From the NCBI GenBank assembly GCA_039707655.1, contig CM077665.1:81283954-81347953 (forward strand): a DNA stretch of 64,000 nucleotides. The letters are read 5' to 3'. A program made the translations under genes and the position numbers. This document shows, piece after piece, positions 1 through 10,962 of the stretch (position 1 is its first letter; the number at the start of each line of letters is the position of its first letter). This DNA comes from Elymus sibiricus (taxonomy: Eukaryota > Streptophyta > Magnoliopsida > Poales > Poaceae). The notes below the pieces were generated by a model. That model had not been told where the DNA came from and searched no databases. It saw only the letters and a program-made list of their open reading frames with translations.

Positions 1-834
1 ACTTTTTAGCATTTAAAACGCCAAGGAGTGATTCTTGCCGAAGTCACATGGAAAGAGTTTTTGCAAGACTCGGTGTCCCAAAACACTGATGAGTAAAATA
101 CATGATGGAGATTCCACACACTCTTGTGTTTGGATTAATCATGTATTCCATGTATGTAAAAACAACCAGATATGTCCAATACTCCAAAGTTGTTGCGAGT
201 ATAGATACCAAAGTGATCAAAAGCACTGATCATGGGACAACAGTGAAAAAGGGTCATTGAGTACTAAAGTAGCACTGATGACATGTTTTCTCGCAAGCAG
301 AGATCATGAAGAGTTCGTTGTAAAAGGTTACATCGATACTGTCTTCACCATTTCTCCATGCGATTTTCGATTTAATTTGAGGGTTTTGTGTAACACACAA
401 TATGGTGGCACAGTAAGTTGGAATTGTTCTTAACAGGTTACTGTGGCGAATTCTATAACAAAGGCTAAGTATGTTGATGCTTTAGAAGCGACAAAGAAGT
501 TGTTAAATCATATAGTTCATTCAGGAACTTAGTATGGTTCCAAGATGCCTTTGGTCTATAGGACACTATTGCAGATAGTTGCTCCATAGCTCAGTCTGAG
601 GAATCAGGTTTCGACCAATGATTCACACATATGCAAAGCCAAATCCACACAAAATATGAATTTTGTGAAAGCGTGAAAACGCAAGGATATGCAAAGTTAC
701 ACACGGAGCTGAAGTTGTCAGATCCGTTGGACATCAGGCTATACCACAAGAGAAGCATATTTTACACCAGTATGCCATAGGTGTAAAGTGCATTAGCATT
801 GACTAGATTATTGACTCTAGTGCAAGTGGGAGTC
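1..834 (+). mobile_element. 3' internal end of a copia retrotransposon (decayed)
   Basis: This is the degenerate 3' end of a Ty1/copia internal region; the rest lies left of the window. Around 436-560 the + strand reads as a broken RNase H tail (an AKYVDALEATKKLL-like stretch), with stops and frame breaks, so it is not coding now. A purine-rich tract (AAGTGGGAGTC) ends at 834, directly before the 3' LTR, and fits a polypurine tract. Assignment rests on the RNase H remnant and on the LTR that follows. Confidence 0.7.
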
Positions 835-1852
835 TGTAGGAGATATGCCCTAGAGGCAATAATAAATGTTATTGATTATCTCCCTGTTCATAATTAGGTT
901 TATGTTCCATGCTATAACTGCTATGGTTCTTGAGTCTGCAATAACCACGAGGCTCGGAGGAAGACTCATATGCACGTGTGGAATAATAAACGGTAAAATG
1001 TATTTCTAGTCTAGCCTCTGAGACTGGCTCAAGTATTGCATGATGATCCTGTTTTCCTGATCATGGGCATGGCTATGCCGGCAATTTTGAGGGCACAATG
1101 TTAGAAGAACATTTGTGTTGAATCGACCCGAATTGATGTTATGCTATGAGATTCATTCGTCACAAGTTAATGGTTAATAACACAGAGATGGTTAACGTTT
1201 GCATGATTCCTTAGACCATGAGAGTATCGAGTTTCTTCATGCTTGCTTCATGAAATTTGGGGTTTGTTAAACGTCATCCGTAAATGGGTGGCAATTACGG
1301 CGGCTTACGGGTTCATGGAAAAGTATGTCAAGTAACTTGATAGCTCAAGATTGGGATTTGCTCCTCTGACGATGGAGAGATATCTCTGGGCCCTCTCGGT
1401 GTTACGGTATCCATCATCGTCTGGCCAGACACTTTGTGATTTGATCACGGGGATGCCGGAACACGGGAACGAGAAAAGAGAACAATACCGGTAACGAGGT
1501 AACTGGCATAGTGGACAAGTTGTTAATCCACGGGGATGCCAACATGACTCACCTCAGGTATTTGTAACATATCGCGAAGCAACAGGAATAGCACACGGAA
1601 ACTGGAGGTTCACTCGAATATTCATTCGTGTGGGTATAGGGGTCAATATGGGTGTCCACGGCTCCGATGTTGATCATTGATCGGAAGGGGTTCCGGGTCA
1701 TGTCTATTCTTCACCGAACCTATAGGGTCACACGCTTAAGGGTCATCTATCTGCTGAATACTAGACAGGGAGTCTGAGATAAATTCACCGAAAAAGTTTC
1801 GGAGACAACGGGAGAGTTCCGGAGAGAGAGCACCGGAAGAGTTTCGGTAAAA

Positions 1853-2215
1853 CCGAAAAGTTGTTTCGGAGTGTACCATAAAGTCAAATTGGTTTCGGCA
1901 CATGCCTGGAAATTATTGGAAGGTACCAGAATTGTTCCGGTGACTTCTGAGATTTTTCAGAGACAAAAACCGGAAATGTTCCGGACTGCCGAAACCGCTT
2001 TAGTTGCTTTTCACACATGAAAATCACTAAACCGAAAAGTTGTTTCGGAGTACACCATAAAGTCAAATTGGTTTTGGCACATGCCTGATAATTCTTGGAG
2101 GGTGCCAGAATCGTTCTGGAAACTTTCTGGAATTTTCCGGGATGAAATCCGGAAATGTTCCGGAGCTGCCGGAACCGCTTCAGATGCTTTTCGTAGATGA
2201 AAATCACTAAACCGA
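1853..2215 (+). repeat. Tandem duplication (about 179 bp unit) in the copia LTR
   Basis: CCGAAAAGTTGTTTCGGAG recurs at 1853 and 2032, and a shortened form starts at 2212, so the period is 179-180 bp. Both full units contain the same CATAAAGTCAAATTGG block and end near GAAAATCAC. The copies have diverged by scattered substitutions. Confidence 0.8.
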
Positions 2216-2728
2216 AATTGTTTCGGAGCGCGTTGAAAATTATTTTAGTGGGTACTGGAAATGTTCTAAGCCCACATAAATATTTTCAGTTCGAACGGAC
2301 GCTGAAATATGTCGTCGTGAATAGTGAAAGTGCTTTTTGGATTACTTTATGGAAAGCCACCTTTTAGGGCTTTACTCACAAATATCTCTAGGGATGACAT
2401 GGAAGGATATGGGCTGCCCACTTGCTTTTACAATTGTGCCCTTGTGAAGGGCATTATGGGTATTTCAAGTGTCACCCTACCCCTTGGGTTTTCCTATAAA
2501 TAGAGGTGGAGATGCACTCTCCACACTCACTCTCTTTTCTCACATACACATGCCATCTGATGTTATCTGGCTTCTCTCTCCCTCCCAGAGAAATAGTTTC
2601 GTAGAGCCGAAAGGCTGTCTGGGTTCCGGTGGGAACTAGTTCTGGACGGCGAAGCCCTGCCGGATAGATGGCACCGTATGTGTGCAACTCTGTAGAGAGA
2701 TCGTAGTTTCGGTCTTAGTTCGAGAGTG

Positions 2729-2882
2729 CCTCCCGAAGGGCTGTCCGAGTGACTGTCCGAGTTTTGAAGGTCCTCCCGAAGGGCTGTCCGAGTGACTGTC
2801 CGAGTTTCGATGGTCCTCCCGAAGGGCTGTCCGTGACACCGTCCGGGGGATTGTCCGATCGCCTCCCGGAGGGCTGTCCGTG
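2729..2882 (+). repeat. 43-bp minisatellite in the LTR R/U5 region
   Basis: CCTCCCGAAGGGCTGTCC starts at 2729, 2772 and 2815, with a variant at 2862 (periods 43, 43 and 47 bp). It lies downstream of the LTR TATA box, so it is probably in the transcribed leader. Confidence 0.8.
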
Positions 2883-3085
2883 GGGCGGATGAGGGTATAC
2901 ATCCTCGCGGTTGGGAGGTTGTAAATCCTAGCTGCGGGGATCTGCACCGCCGATCGTCATCGACTCTACTTCCGCTGCGCTACGAGTCGGTAACGAAAAA
3001 GATCAAACCTTGTATGCAGTCTCCATAGTGGTCCTGGGCTGGTGCGTAGGTCGAAATTTTTTGTTTTCTGCTGCGTTACCCTACA

Positions 3086-4598
3086 ATACATCGGTATGTA
3101 TTATTTCCAACAAGTTGGTTGCTCGCTCCATTGTTTCGGAGAACGGAGTCTTAGTCATCTTGCCCATGAGGCATGGTTCGCACGTGTCAAATGATTCATA
3201 ATCAAGAGACTCCAAAAGTCCATCTGCATGGAGTTTCTTCATGCGTTTGACACCAATATGACCAGGGCGGCAGTGCCACAAGTATGTGGGACTATCATTA
3301 TCAGCCTTACATCGTTTGGTATTCACACTATGAATATGTGTAACATCACGTTCAAGATTCAATAAAAATAAACCATTGACCAGCGGGGCATGACCATAAA
3401 ACATATCTCTCATATAAATAGAACAACCATTATTCTTGGATTTAAATGAGTAGCCATCTCGCATCAAACGAGATCCAGATACAATGTTCATGCTCAAAGC
3501 TGGTACTAAATAACAATTATTGAGGTTTAAAACTAATCCCGAAGGTAGATGTAGAGGTAGTGTGCCGACGGCGATCACATCGACCTTGGAACCATTCCCG
3601 ACGCGCATCGTCACCTCGTCCTTCGCCAGTCTCCGCTTATTCCGCAGCTCCTGTTTTGAGTTATAGATGTGAGCAACCGCACCGGTATCAAATACCCAGG
3701 AGCTACTATGAGCGCTGGTAAGGTACACATCAATAACATGTATATCATATATACCTTTGACGTTGCCGGCCTTCTTATCCGCTAAGTACTTGGGGCAGTT
3801 CCGCTCCCAGTGACCGGTTCCCTTGCAATAAAAGCACTCAGTCTCAGGCTTGGGTCCATTCTTGGGCTTCTTCCCGGCAACTGATTTACCGGGCGTGGCA
3901 ACTGTTGTGCCGTCCTTCTTGAAGTTCTTCTTACCCTTGCCTCTCTTGAAACTGGTGGTCTTATTCACCATCAACACTTGATGTTCCTTTTTGATCTCCA
4001 CCTCCGCTGATTTCAGCATCGAATATAACTCAGGAATGGACTTCTCCATCCCTTGCATATTGAAGTTCATCACAAAGCTCTTGTAGCTAGGTGGAAGCGA
4101 CTGGAGGATTCTGTCAATAACCGAGTCATCCGGAAGATTAACTCCCAGCTGAGACAAGCGGTTGTGCAACCCAGACATTTTGAGTATGTGCTCGCTGACA
4201 GAACTATTTTCCTCCATCTTACAACTGAAGAACTTGTCGGAGACTTCATATCTCTCGACCCGGGCATGAGCTTGGAAAACCATTCTCAGCTCTTGGAACA
4301 TCTCATATGCTCCGTGTTGCTCAAAATGCTTTTGGAGCCCCGGTTCTAAGCTGTAAAGCATGCCGCACTGAACCAGGGAGTAATCATCACTACGCGACTG
4401 CCGGGCGTTCATAACGTCTTGAGTTGCTGGGAAAATGGGTGCGTCACCTAGCGGTGCATCAAGGACATATGCTTTCTTGGAAGCTATGAGGATGATCCTC
4501 AAGTTACGGACCCAGTCCGTATAGTTGCTTCCATCGTCTTTCAGCTTGGTTTTCTCTAGGAACGCGTTGAAGTTGAGGGCAACATTAGCATGGGCCAT
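3086..4598 (-). CDS. Copia Gag-Pol polyprotein, N-terminal part (truncated)
   Basis: This encodes the Gag capsid, protease and start of the integrase region of a Ty1/copia retrotransposon. From the ATG at 4598 it reads, in order: a UBN2-type Gag (residues about 1-215); a basic stretch; a CCHC zinc knuckle (CFYCKGTGHWERNC, about residue 257); a protease motif WVFDTGAVAHI (about residue 305), where DTGA occupies the usual catalytic Asp position; and a Gag-pre-integrase domain (LWHCRPGHIGVKRMKKL) ending near HTDVL, the expected start of integrase. The frame is open to the break at 3086, where the other LTR begins. Integrase, RT and RNase H lie outside or are lost. The open frame points to a fairly young element. 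Confidence 0.9.
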
Positions 4599-5876
4599 TG
4601 GATCTATAAGATAGATTGTAAAGATAATTTTAGACTAAGTTCATGATAATTAAGTTCATCCAATCAAATTATTTAATGAACTCCCACTCAGATAGACATC
4701 CCTCTAGTCATCTAAGTGATACATGATCCATATCGACTAGGCCGTGTCCGATCATCACGTGAGACGGACTAGTCATCAATGGTGAACATCTCCATGTTGA
4801 TCGCATCTACTATACGACTCATGTTCGACCTTTCGGTCTCTCGTGTTCCGAGGCCATGTCTGTACATTCTAGGCTCGTCAAGTCAACCTAAGTGTTTCGC
4901 GTGTGTAAATCTGGTTTACACCCGTTGTATGCGAACGTTAGAATCTATCACACCCGATCATCACGTGGTGCTTCGAAACAACGATCCTTCGCAACGGTGC
5001 ACACTTAGGGGGAACACATTTCTTGAAATTTTAGTGAGGGATCATCTTATTTATGCTACCGTCGTTCTAAGCAAATAAGATGTAAAAACATGATAAACAT
5101 CACATGCAAATCATAAAGTGACATGATATGGCCAATATCATCTTGCGCCTTTGATCTCCATCTTCGGGGCGCGGCATGATCACCATCGTCACCGGCACGA
5201 CACCATGATCTCCATCATCGTGTCTTCATGAAGTTGTCTCGCCAACTATTACTTCTACTACTATGGCTAACGGTTAGCAATAAAGTAAAGTAATTACATA
5301 GCGTTTTTGATTGACACGCAGGTCATACAATAAATTAAGACAAATCCTATGGCTCCTGTCGGTTGTCATACCCATCGACATGCAAGTAGTGATTCCTATT
5401 ACAAGAACATGATCAACCTCATACATCACATATATTTCATCACATCCTTTTGGCCATATCACATCACATAGCATACCCCGCAAAAACAAGTTAGACGTCC
5501 TCTAATTGTTGTTGCAAGTTTTACGTGGCTGCTATGGGTTTCTAGCAAGAACGTTTCTTACCTACGCAAAAGCCACAACGGTGATATGCCAATTGCTATT
5601 TACCCTTCATAAGGACCCTCTTCATCGAATCCGATCCGACTAAAGTGGGAGAGACAGACACCCGCTAGCCACCTTATGCAACAAGTGCATGTCAGGCGGT
5701 GGAACCAGTCTCACGTAAGCGTACGTGTAAAGTCGGTCCGGGCCGCTTCATCCCACAATGACGCTGAATCAAGATAGGACTAGTAACGGCAAGCAAATTG
5801 ACCAAATCATCGCCTACAACTACTTGTGTTCTACTCGTGCATAGAATCTACGCATAGACCTAGCTCATGATGCCAC
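3086..5876 (-). mobile_element. Internal 5' region of WIS/Angela-like copia element
   Basis: This minus-strand internal region lies downstream of the LTR at 5877-7615. Directly inside the LTR is a primer-binding-like TGGCATCATGAGC (near 5863-5875), a degenerate form of the copia initiator-tRNA-Met site. The gag-protease-preintegrase frame follows at 4598-3086. About 1.2 kb of leader (4599-5860) contains no supported gene. The copia LTR ending at 3085 breaks the element, so its remainder is left of the window. Confidence 0.85.
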
Positions 5877-7615
5877 TGTTGGGTAACGTAGTAATAATTC
5901 AAAAATTTCCTACGTGTCACCAAGATCAATCTAGGAGATGCTAGCAATGAGAGAGAGGGAGTGCATCTTCATACCCTTGAAGATCGCTAAGCGGAAGCGT
6001 TACAAAGAACGCGGTTGATGGAGTCGTACTCGCGGCGATTCAAATCGCGGAAGATCCGATCCAAGCGCCAAACGGACGGCGCCTCTGCGTTCAACACACG
6101 TACAGCCCGGGGACGTCTCCTCCTTCTTGATCTAGTAAGGGGGGAGGAGAAGTTGAGGGAGAGCTCCGGCAGCACGACGGCGTGGTGGCGGTGGAGCTCG
6201 TGGTTCTCCGGCAGAGCTTCGCTAAGCACTACGGAGGAGGAGGAGTAGGAGGGGGGAGGGCTGTGCCAGGGGCAAGGGATGCAGCTCCCATGCGCCTCCC
6301 CACTATATATAGGGGTGGAGGGGGCTGGTTTCTTGCCCTCCAAGTCCATTGGGGCGTTGGCAAAGGTGGGAGGAAAGAAATCCCATCATTTCCATTCCCC
6401 ACCGATTGTTATCCCCCCCTTTTAGGGATCTTGATCTTATCCCTTCGGGATATGATCTTATTCCTTCTAAGGGGGGTCTTGGTGCGCCTTGACCAGGGGT
6501 GTGGGGCCTTGCCCCCACTACCCACGTTCATGTGGGTCCCCCCATGCAGGTGGGCCCCACTCCGGAACCTTCTAGAACCTTCCCGGTACAATACCGAAAA
6601 ATCCCGAACATTTTCCGGTGGCCAAAATAGGACTTACCATATATAAATCTTTACCTCCGGACCATTCCGGAACTCCTCGTGACGTCCGGGATCTCATCCG
6701 GGACTCCGAACAACTTTCGGTAACCACATACAATTCCCATTACAACTCTAGCATCACCGAACCTTAAGTGTGTAGACCCTACGGGTTCGGGAACCATGCA
6801 GACATGACCGAGACACCTCTCCGGCCAATAACCAATAGCGGGATCTGGATACCCATATTGGCTCCCACATGTTCCACGATGATCTCATCGGATGAACCAC
6901 GATGTCGGGGATTCAATTAATCCCGTATACAATTCCCTTTGTCCATCGGTATGTTACTTGCCCGAGATTCGATCGTCGGTATCCCTATACCTTGTTCAAT
7001 CTCGTTACCAGCAAGTCTCTTTACTCGTTCCGTAACACATGATCCCGTGACTAACTCCTTAGTCACATTGAGCTCATTATGATGATGTATTACCGAGTGG
7101 GCCCAGAGATACCTCTCCGTCACACGGAGTGACAAATCCCAGTCTCGATTCGTGCCAACCCAACAGACACTTTCGGAGATACCTGTAGTGCACCTTTATA
7201 GTCACCCAGTTACGTTGTGACGTTTGATACACCCACAGCATTCCTACGGTATCCGGGAGTTGCACAATCTCATGGTCTAAGGAAATGATACTTGACATTA
7301 GAAAAGCTCTAGCAGACGAACTACATGATCTTGTGCTATGCTTAGGATTGGGTCTTGTCCATCACATCATTCTCCTAATGATGTGATCCCGTTATCAACG
7401 ACATCCAATGTCCATGGTCAGGAAACCATGACCATCTATTGATCAACGAGCTAGTCAACTAGAGGCTCACTAGGGACATGGTGTGGTCTATGTATTCACA
7501 CATGTATTACGGTTTCCGGTTAATACAATTATAGCATGAACAATAGACAATTATCATGAACAAGGAAATATAATAATAACCATTTTATTATTGCCTCTAG
7601 GGCATATTTCCAACA
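5877..7615 (-). mobile_element. 5' LTR of WIS/Angela-like copia element
   Basis: On the minus strand this starts TGTTGGAAATATGCCC at 7615 and ends GCGTTACCCAACA-like at 5877 (1739 bp), with matching TGTTGG/CCAACA ends. Length and start match the abundant Triticeae WIS/Angela/BARE LTR group. A TATA-like TATATATAG on the minus strand lies at about 6303-6311. The target-site copy on this side should be ATCCC (7616-7620); its partner is outside the window. Confidence 0.92.
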
Positions 7616-8468
7616 ATCCCTTGTTGTAATGGTGGTCATTGATCTCAAAGTTGACCTCTGGGGAGTGGTCTTCTGCAAGCCTTGGAAACACTAGAGAACG
7701 TTGAATCACGTTGATATCATTGTGAGAACCAGCCATGCCGAAGAAAGAATGACATATCCATAGATCTTGTGAAGCCACCGCTTCAAGTATGACAGTGGCA
7801 CCTTTCACATGCCCCTTGTACTGCCCCTGCCAAGCAAATGGACATTTCTTCCACTTTCGGTGCATACAATCTATACTACCAAACATGCCCGGAAAGCCCC
7901 TATCGTCATTGATCGCCAATAACCTCTCTATATCAGCGGTAGTTGGCTCTATCGGGTACTCGGGGCCGAACACGGCCACCACGGTCTTGCAGAACCTATA
8001 CATTGAGAGGAGACATGTGGACTCACTCATACACACATACTCATTCATAAGATCACCAGGAATTCCATATGCAAGAATGCGAATAGCCGCAGTGCATTTC
8101 TGGTAAGAAGAGAAGCCAAGCTTGCCAAGAGCATCCTCTTTGCACTCAAAGTATGGGTCATATCCTACCACTTCCTCCTGAATACGATTAAACACATGTC
8201 TCCTCATTTGAAAACGGCGACGAAATTGATGTGGTTTGAAGAGTGCGGTATTCTCACAGTAATCGGCATAGAGAAGGGTGTGGTCTTTCTCCTTATTGCG
8301 GTTCAAGGCCGGAGCATGGCCGGGGATTGATCCCCTAAACCGAGGCCACCTCCTACTAATGTGGTCATGGACGACCAATGCAGCCACCACAAGCTCTTCA
8401 TCATCCGAGGACGAATCATCCGATGAACAAATGAAGTTGTGCAAGAAATACTCATCTCCGATATCCAT
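7616..8468 (-). pseudogene. PIF/Harbinger transposase, cut off by copia insertion
   Basis: This encodes a DDE_Tnp_4-type transposase of the PIF/Harbinger superfamily, which moves elements with short inverted ends and TTA/TAA target duplications. From the ATG at 8468 it has an acidic Ser-rich N-terminus, an HTH-like region, then GSIDCMHRKWKKCPFAWQ (first catalytic Asp) and GMAGSHNDINV (second Asp). The frame runs to about HHYNKG, where the copia LTR begins at 7615, so the third catalytic residue and the C-terminus are missing here. No stop interrupts the remaining frame. An upstream in-frame extension to 9044 looks like non-coding read-through, because it runs past the element's end at 8927. 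Confidence 0.85.
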
Positions 8469-8927
8469 GGTACCTTGTGAGTGAAGCATTGGACACCTTA
8501 CGGTCGTGGTGGAGACGTGGCCGTAGCTTCTCTCCCAATAGCAACAAGGAACCACGAACGCCGGCAAAAAGCTCTTTCGGAACGCAGGCGTGGGCCGGCT
8601 ATGGCATGACATGGTCATGTTTCGGACGACCTTTATGGAAGTCGACGCGACCGAGAACGGGGATGGCGGCGGCGATGGCAGGGGGCGAAGAGAGGGCAGG
8701 GGAAGAGAAAAGGGGTGTCTGTGCCACCGACGGACGGGCCAAGGGAGGACAAGGGCACGCGTCCCGCCCGTTCGCGTGTGTCCGTTTGACCGTAAACACG
8801 ACCTAAAGTTGAGCCGAAAATGGGTCGAAAACAAAGCGAAAACGGACATTGATCCGTTTGCTTTCGCGCGTTGAGCCATCAAAACAGACACGGCCGAACC
8901 ATTTGAAGCCGTGCATTGGAGTTGCTC
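7616..8927 (-). mobile_element. PIF/Harbinger DNA transposon, 5' part
   Basis: The element is bounded on the right by a Harbinger-like terminal sequence (minus strand GAGCAACTCCAATGC, 8927 down to 8912) next to a TAA (8928-8930). On the left it is interrupted by the copia LTR at 7615. Between 8468 and 8912 there is only leader, which is GC-rich near 8480-8800. Confidence 0.7.
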
Positions 8928-9406
8928 TAATACCACTGCGTCGGATTTTGCGAAAGGGAAAAGGTTGAGTGGCATGCCATGCAGTAGTGGAACTTTCAGG
9001 GCAATGGCTGGCCTACGGCGTAGACGGTAACCGGTGGTTGGCACTTGCCAGAAGCAATCAAGCTATCAGTGGTACAAATGTCACGCCGCACACGTCTCTC
9101 TCTCTCTCCTTTTTTTTAGGAAAACGCCGCACACCGTCTTTGTGGAGCCAACTCCTATTCGGCGCTCGTAGCGTCACTTATAACGTTTTTCCTACGCGCG
9201 CACACCCACCACTTAGATCGAATTTATGTGGGCCGGCCCATTAATAAGTATTCGAGAAGATTCAACTCTCCAATACCAAAAAATTCAGATATATTGGGCC
9301 AGGTTGAATCTGCGCGATTTGTGTGCCATTATTCATTTCCATTTTTAACCCTGGACGCTCATACTACTTTATACTGTACATCAAGTTTGGATTGCGTACA
9401 TCATAC

Positions 9407-9605
9407 TACCCCTTCGGTTTCAAAATAATTGAAGTTTTAGGTTTTTCTAAATCAAACTTCTTCTAGTTTGACCGAGTTTGTAGAAAAATATATCAATATA
9501 TAAAACAAAAAACTAAATTCATTAGAATCTTTAGAAGTACTTTCATACTACTTATAATTAATTTTGTAGATTTTATCATATTTTTCTGTAAGCTAGATCG
9601 AATTC
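9407..9605. mobile_element. Degenerate Stowaway/mariner MITE
   Basis: It starts with a decayed CTACCCCTTCGGTTTCAAAAT, close to the Stowaway consensus (CTCCCTCCGTTCCAAAAT). An AT-rich body follows that contains TTTTAGGTTTTTCTAAA and CTAGTTTGACCGAGTTT, typical of grass mariner MITEs. The right terminal inverted repeat is not clear, so the end is approximate. Confidence 0.6.
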
Positions 9606-10242
9606 AGTTCAGACTACTTCCTTAGACTAAAAATGTAAGCCATACACACATCCCAAGATTTAAGTTTACCTAATATTTAGATTCACAAAATGTTTATAAG
9701 ACACAAGGGTGGCCACATTAAATCTGTTTTGTGCCCCATAGCTCACATTTAAATAGTTAAACTAAACACAAATATTGGGTTGTGTGCATGACTCACATTT
9801 TGGAATGGGAAACATAGTAGCTCAGTGAAAATATATATCTCTAAGTTTGAAAAGGTGGAAAAAAATCATGCATATGTTGAGAAAATTTAAAAATAAGTTA
9901 TTAAATAGAGATACAAAGAGAGATTGCAAAAAAAAATCAAGATACTAAGAGAGATTTTGTAAACTTAATTTATTACAATAGTGTGATGCAAGAAATCATT
10001 TAAGTTATCAAAAATAAATACCACAAATTACAATCATCAAATGCTCAAATTTATTTACTGAAATTCACATGTACATGTTCCTGTTTGTTATCTCTGACGG
10101 TTTTTGGATTATTTCACATTTTTATGCACTTTGAAATATGATTTTCATTTTTCAGAGTTATGTATCTCATGATCATATTATACCAGGATTTCTTTGCTAC
10201 TTCATCCTCACAAGTGATTTTTTTATATTCTTCCGTACACTC

Positions 10243-10264
10243 CCCCCCCCCCCCCCCCCCCCCC
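10243..10264 (+). repeat. Poly-C tract, 22 bases
   Basis: An uninterrupted run of about 22 C residues precedes an ACACGCACACACA stretch. The length may be unreliable because of sequencing of homopolymers. Confidence 0.85.
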
Positions 10265-10549
10265 ACACGCACACACAATTCGCTTGTGTGCACACCACTA
10301 GGGGCTAACCCTAGCCGCTACCACCCCAAAAATATTTCTTCCCCCCTCGCCAATGCCACCATCGATCTAGTCATGGCGGCGATGGATTAGGGGTCATTCT
10401 CGTGCATTTGTGGTCAACGACATGTAGGATGATGACCATGGTTTCCATTCTTTCTCCCATGACCGATCATTTTAGACTAGGTTTAGAGTTCTGTCTAGTT
10501 CAAATATGTCAAAGATCATTCGTTTTTATGTAAAATTATTTAAGTATGA

Positions 10550-10742
10550 ATGGATATCATCCGGGTTGTTTAAATATGCATCAATTTTGTTCGACTTCAT
10601 TAAATTTCGACCAAAATGCAACCGGACATATGCGGCTAGCTTTAGATGGCCGTCTTCCGTATCCATGTCCGCGGACTAGTCCCCCTCAGTCCGTAGATCG
10701 GTGCGGTGTTCGATTTACGGATCGGCATTGGAGATGCCCTAA
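10550..10742. mobile_element. Probable Harbinger-family MITE end
   Basis: The sequence ends GGCATTGGAGATGCCC followed by TAA (10740-10742), a Harbinger-type terminus and target site. The body contains GTCCGCGGACTAGTCCCCCTCAG-like GC-rich sequence typical of such elements in grasses. I could not fix the left end. Confidence 0.45.
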
Positions 10743-10962
10743 GTGTAACCGTAAAAGCAGCAGATGATCACAACAAAATAAGGAAAAAAGGCAGTAGTCT
10801 GAACTGAATTGCCACCCAGTCAGTTAGTTACCGCTAAGTTCAGGCCGGCACCGATCCGATGCTCGTCGGCGGGAACCTGCGCGTGGCAGATCGCCGAAAC
10901 TAGAGCGAGCGTGCGACGGCGTCTGCTACCGTCTTGACCGTGCGCCTCCTTTCGCCTCCGAC

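Larger units (their letters stand above)
835..3085 (+). mobile_element. 3' LTR of copia element, 2.25 kb
   Basis: The LTR starts TGTAGGAGATATGCCC and ends GCGTTACCCTACA, giving matching TGTAGG/CCTACA ends. The start resembles the BARE/WIS/Angela LTR start (known family), but at 2251 bp it is longer than the roughly 1.7 kb of those families. A TATA-like CTATAAATAG lies at about 2494. Internal tandem repeats (1853-2215 and 2729-2882) account for part of the extra length. It lies inside the pol region of the minus-strand copia element to its right. I did not assign a family name. Confidence 0.85.
8931..10962. other. Intergenic DNA upstream of the PPR gene
   Basis: No gene is supported here. The stretch holds a degenerate Stowaway/mariner MITE (9407-9605), a 22-base poly-C run (10243-10264) and a Harbinger-type terminus (about 10731-10742). 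The last 150 bp before the PPR start is the likely promoter and leader; I see no convincing TATA box. Confidence 0.6.

Noticed and set aside
6015..6646. ORFs inside the copia LTR
   Set aside because: They overlap on both strands within an LTR, with no known protein motif.
8469..9044. In-frame N-terminal extension of the Harbinger transposase
   Set aside because: It crosses the element's terminal repeat at 8927, and its composition is not protein-like; the ATG at 8468 is the sensible start.
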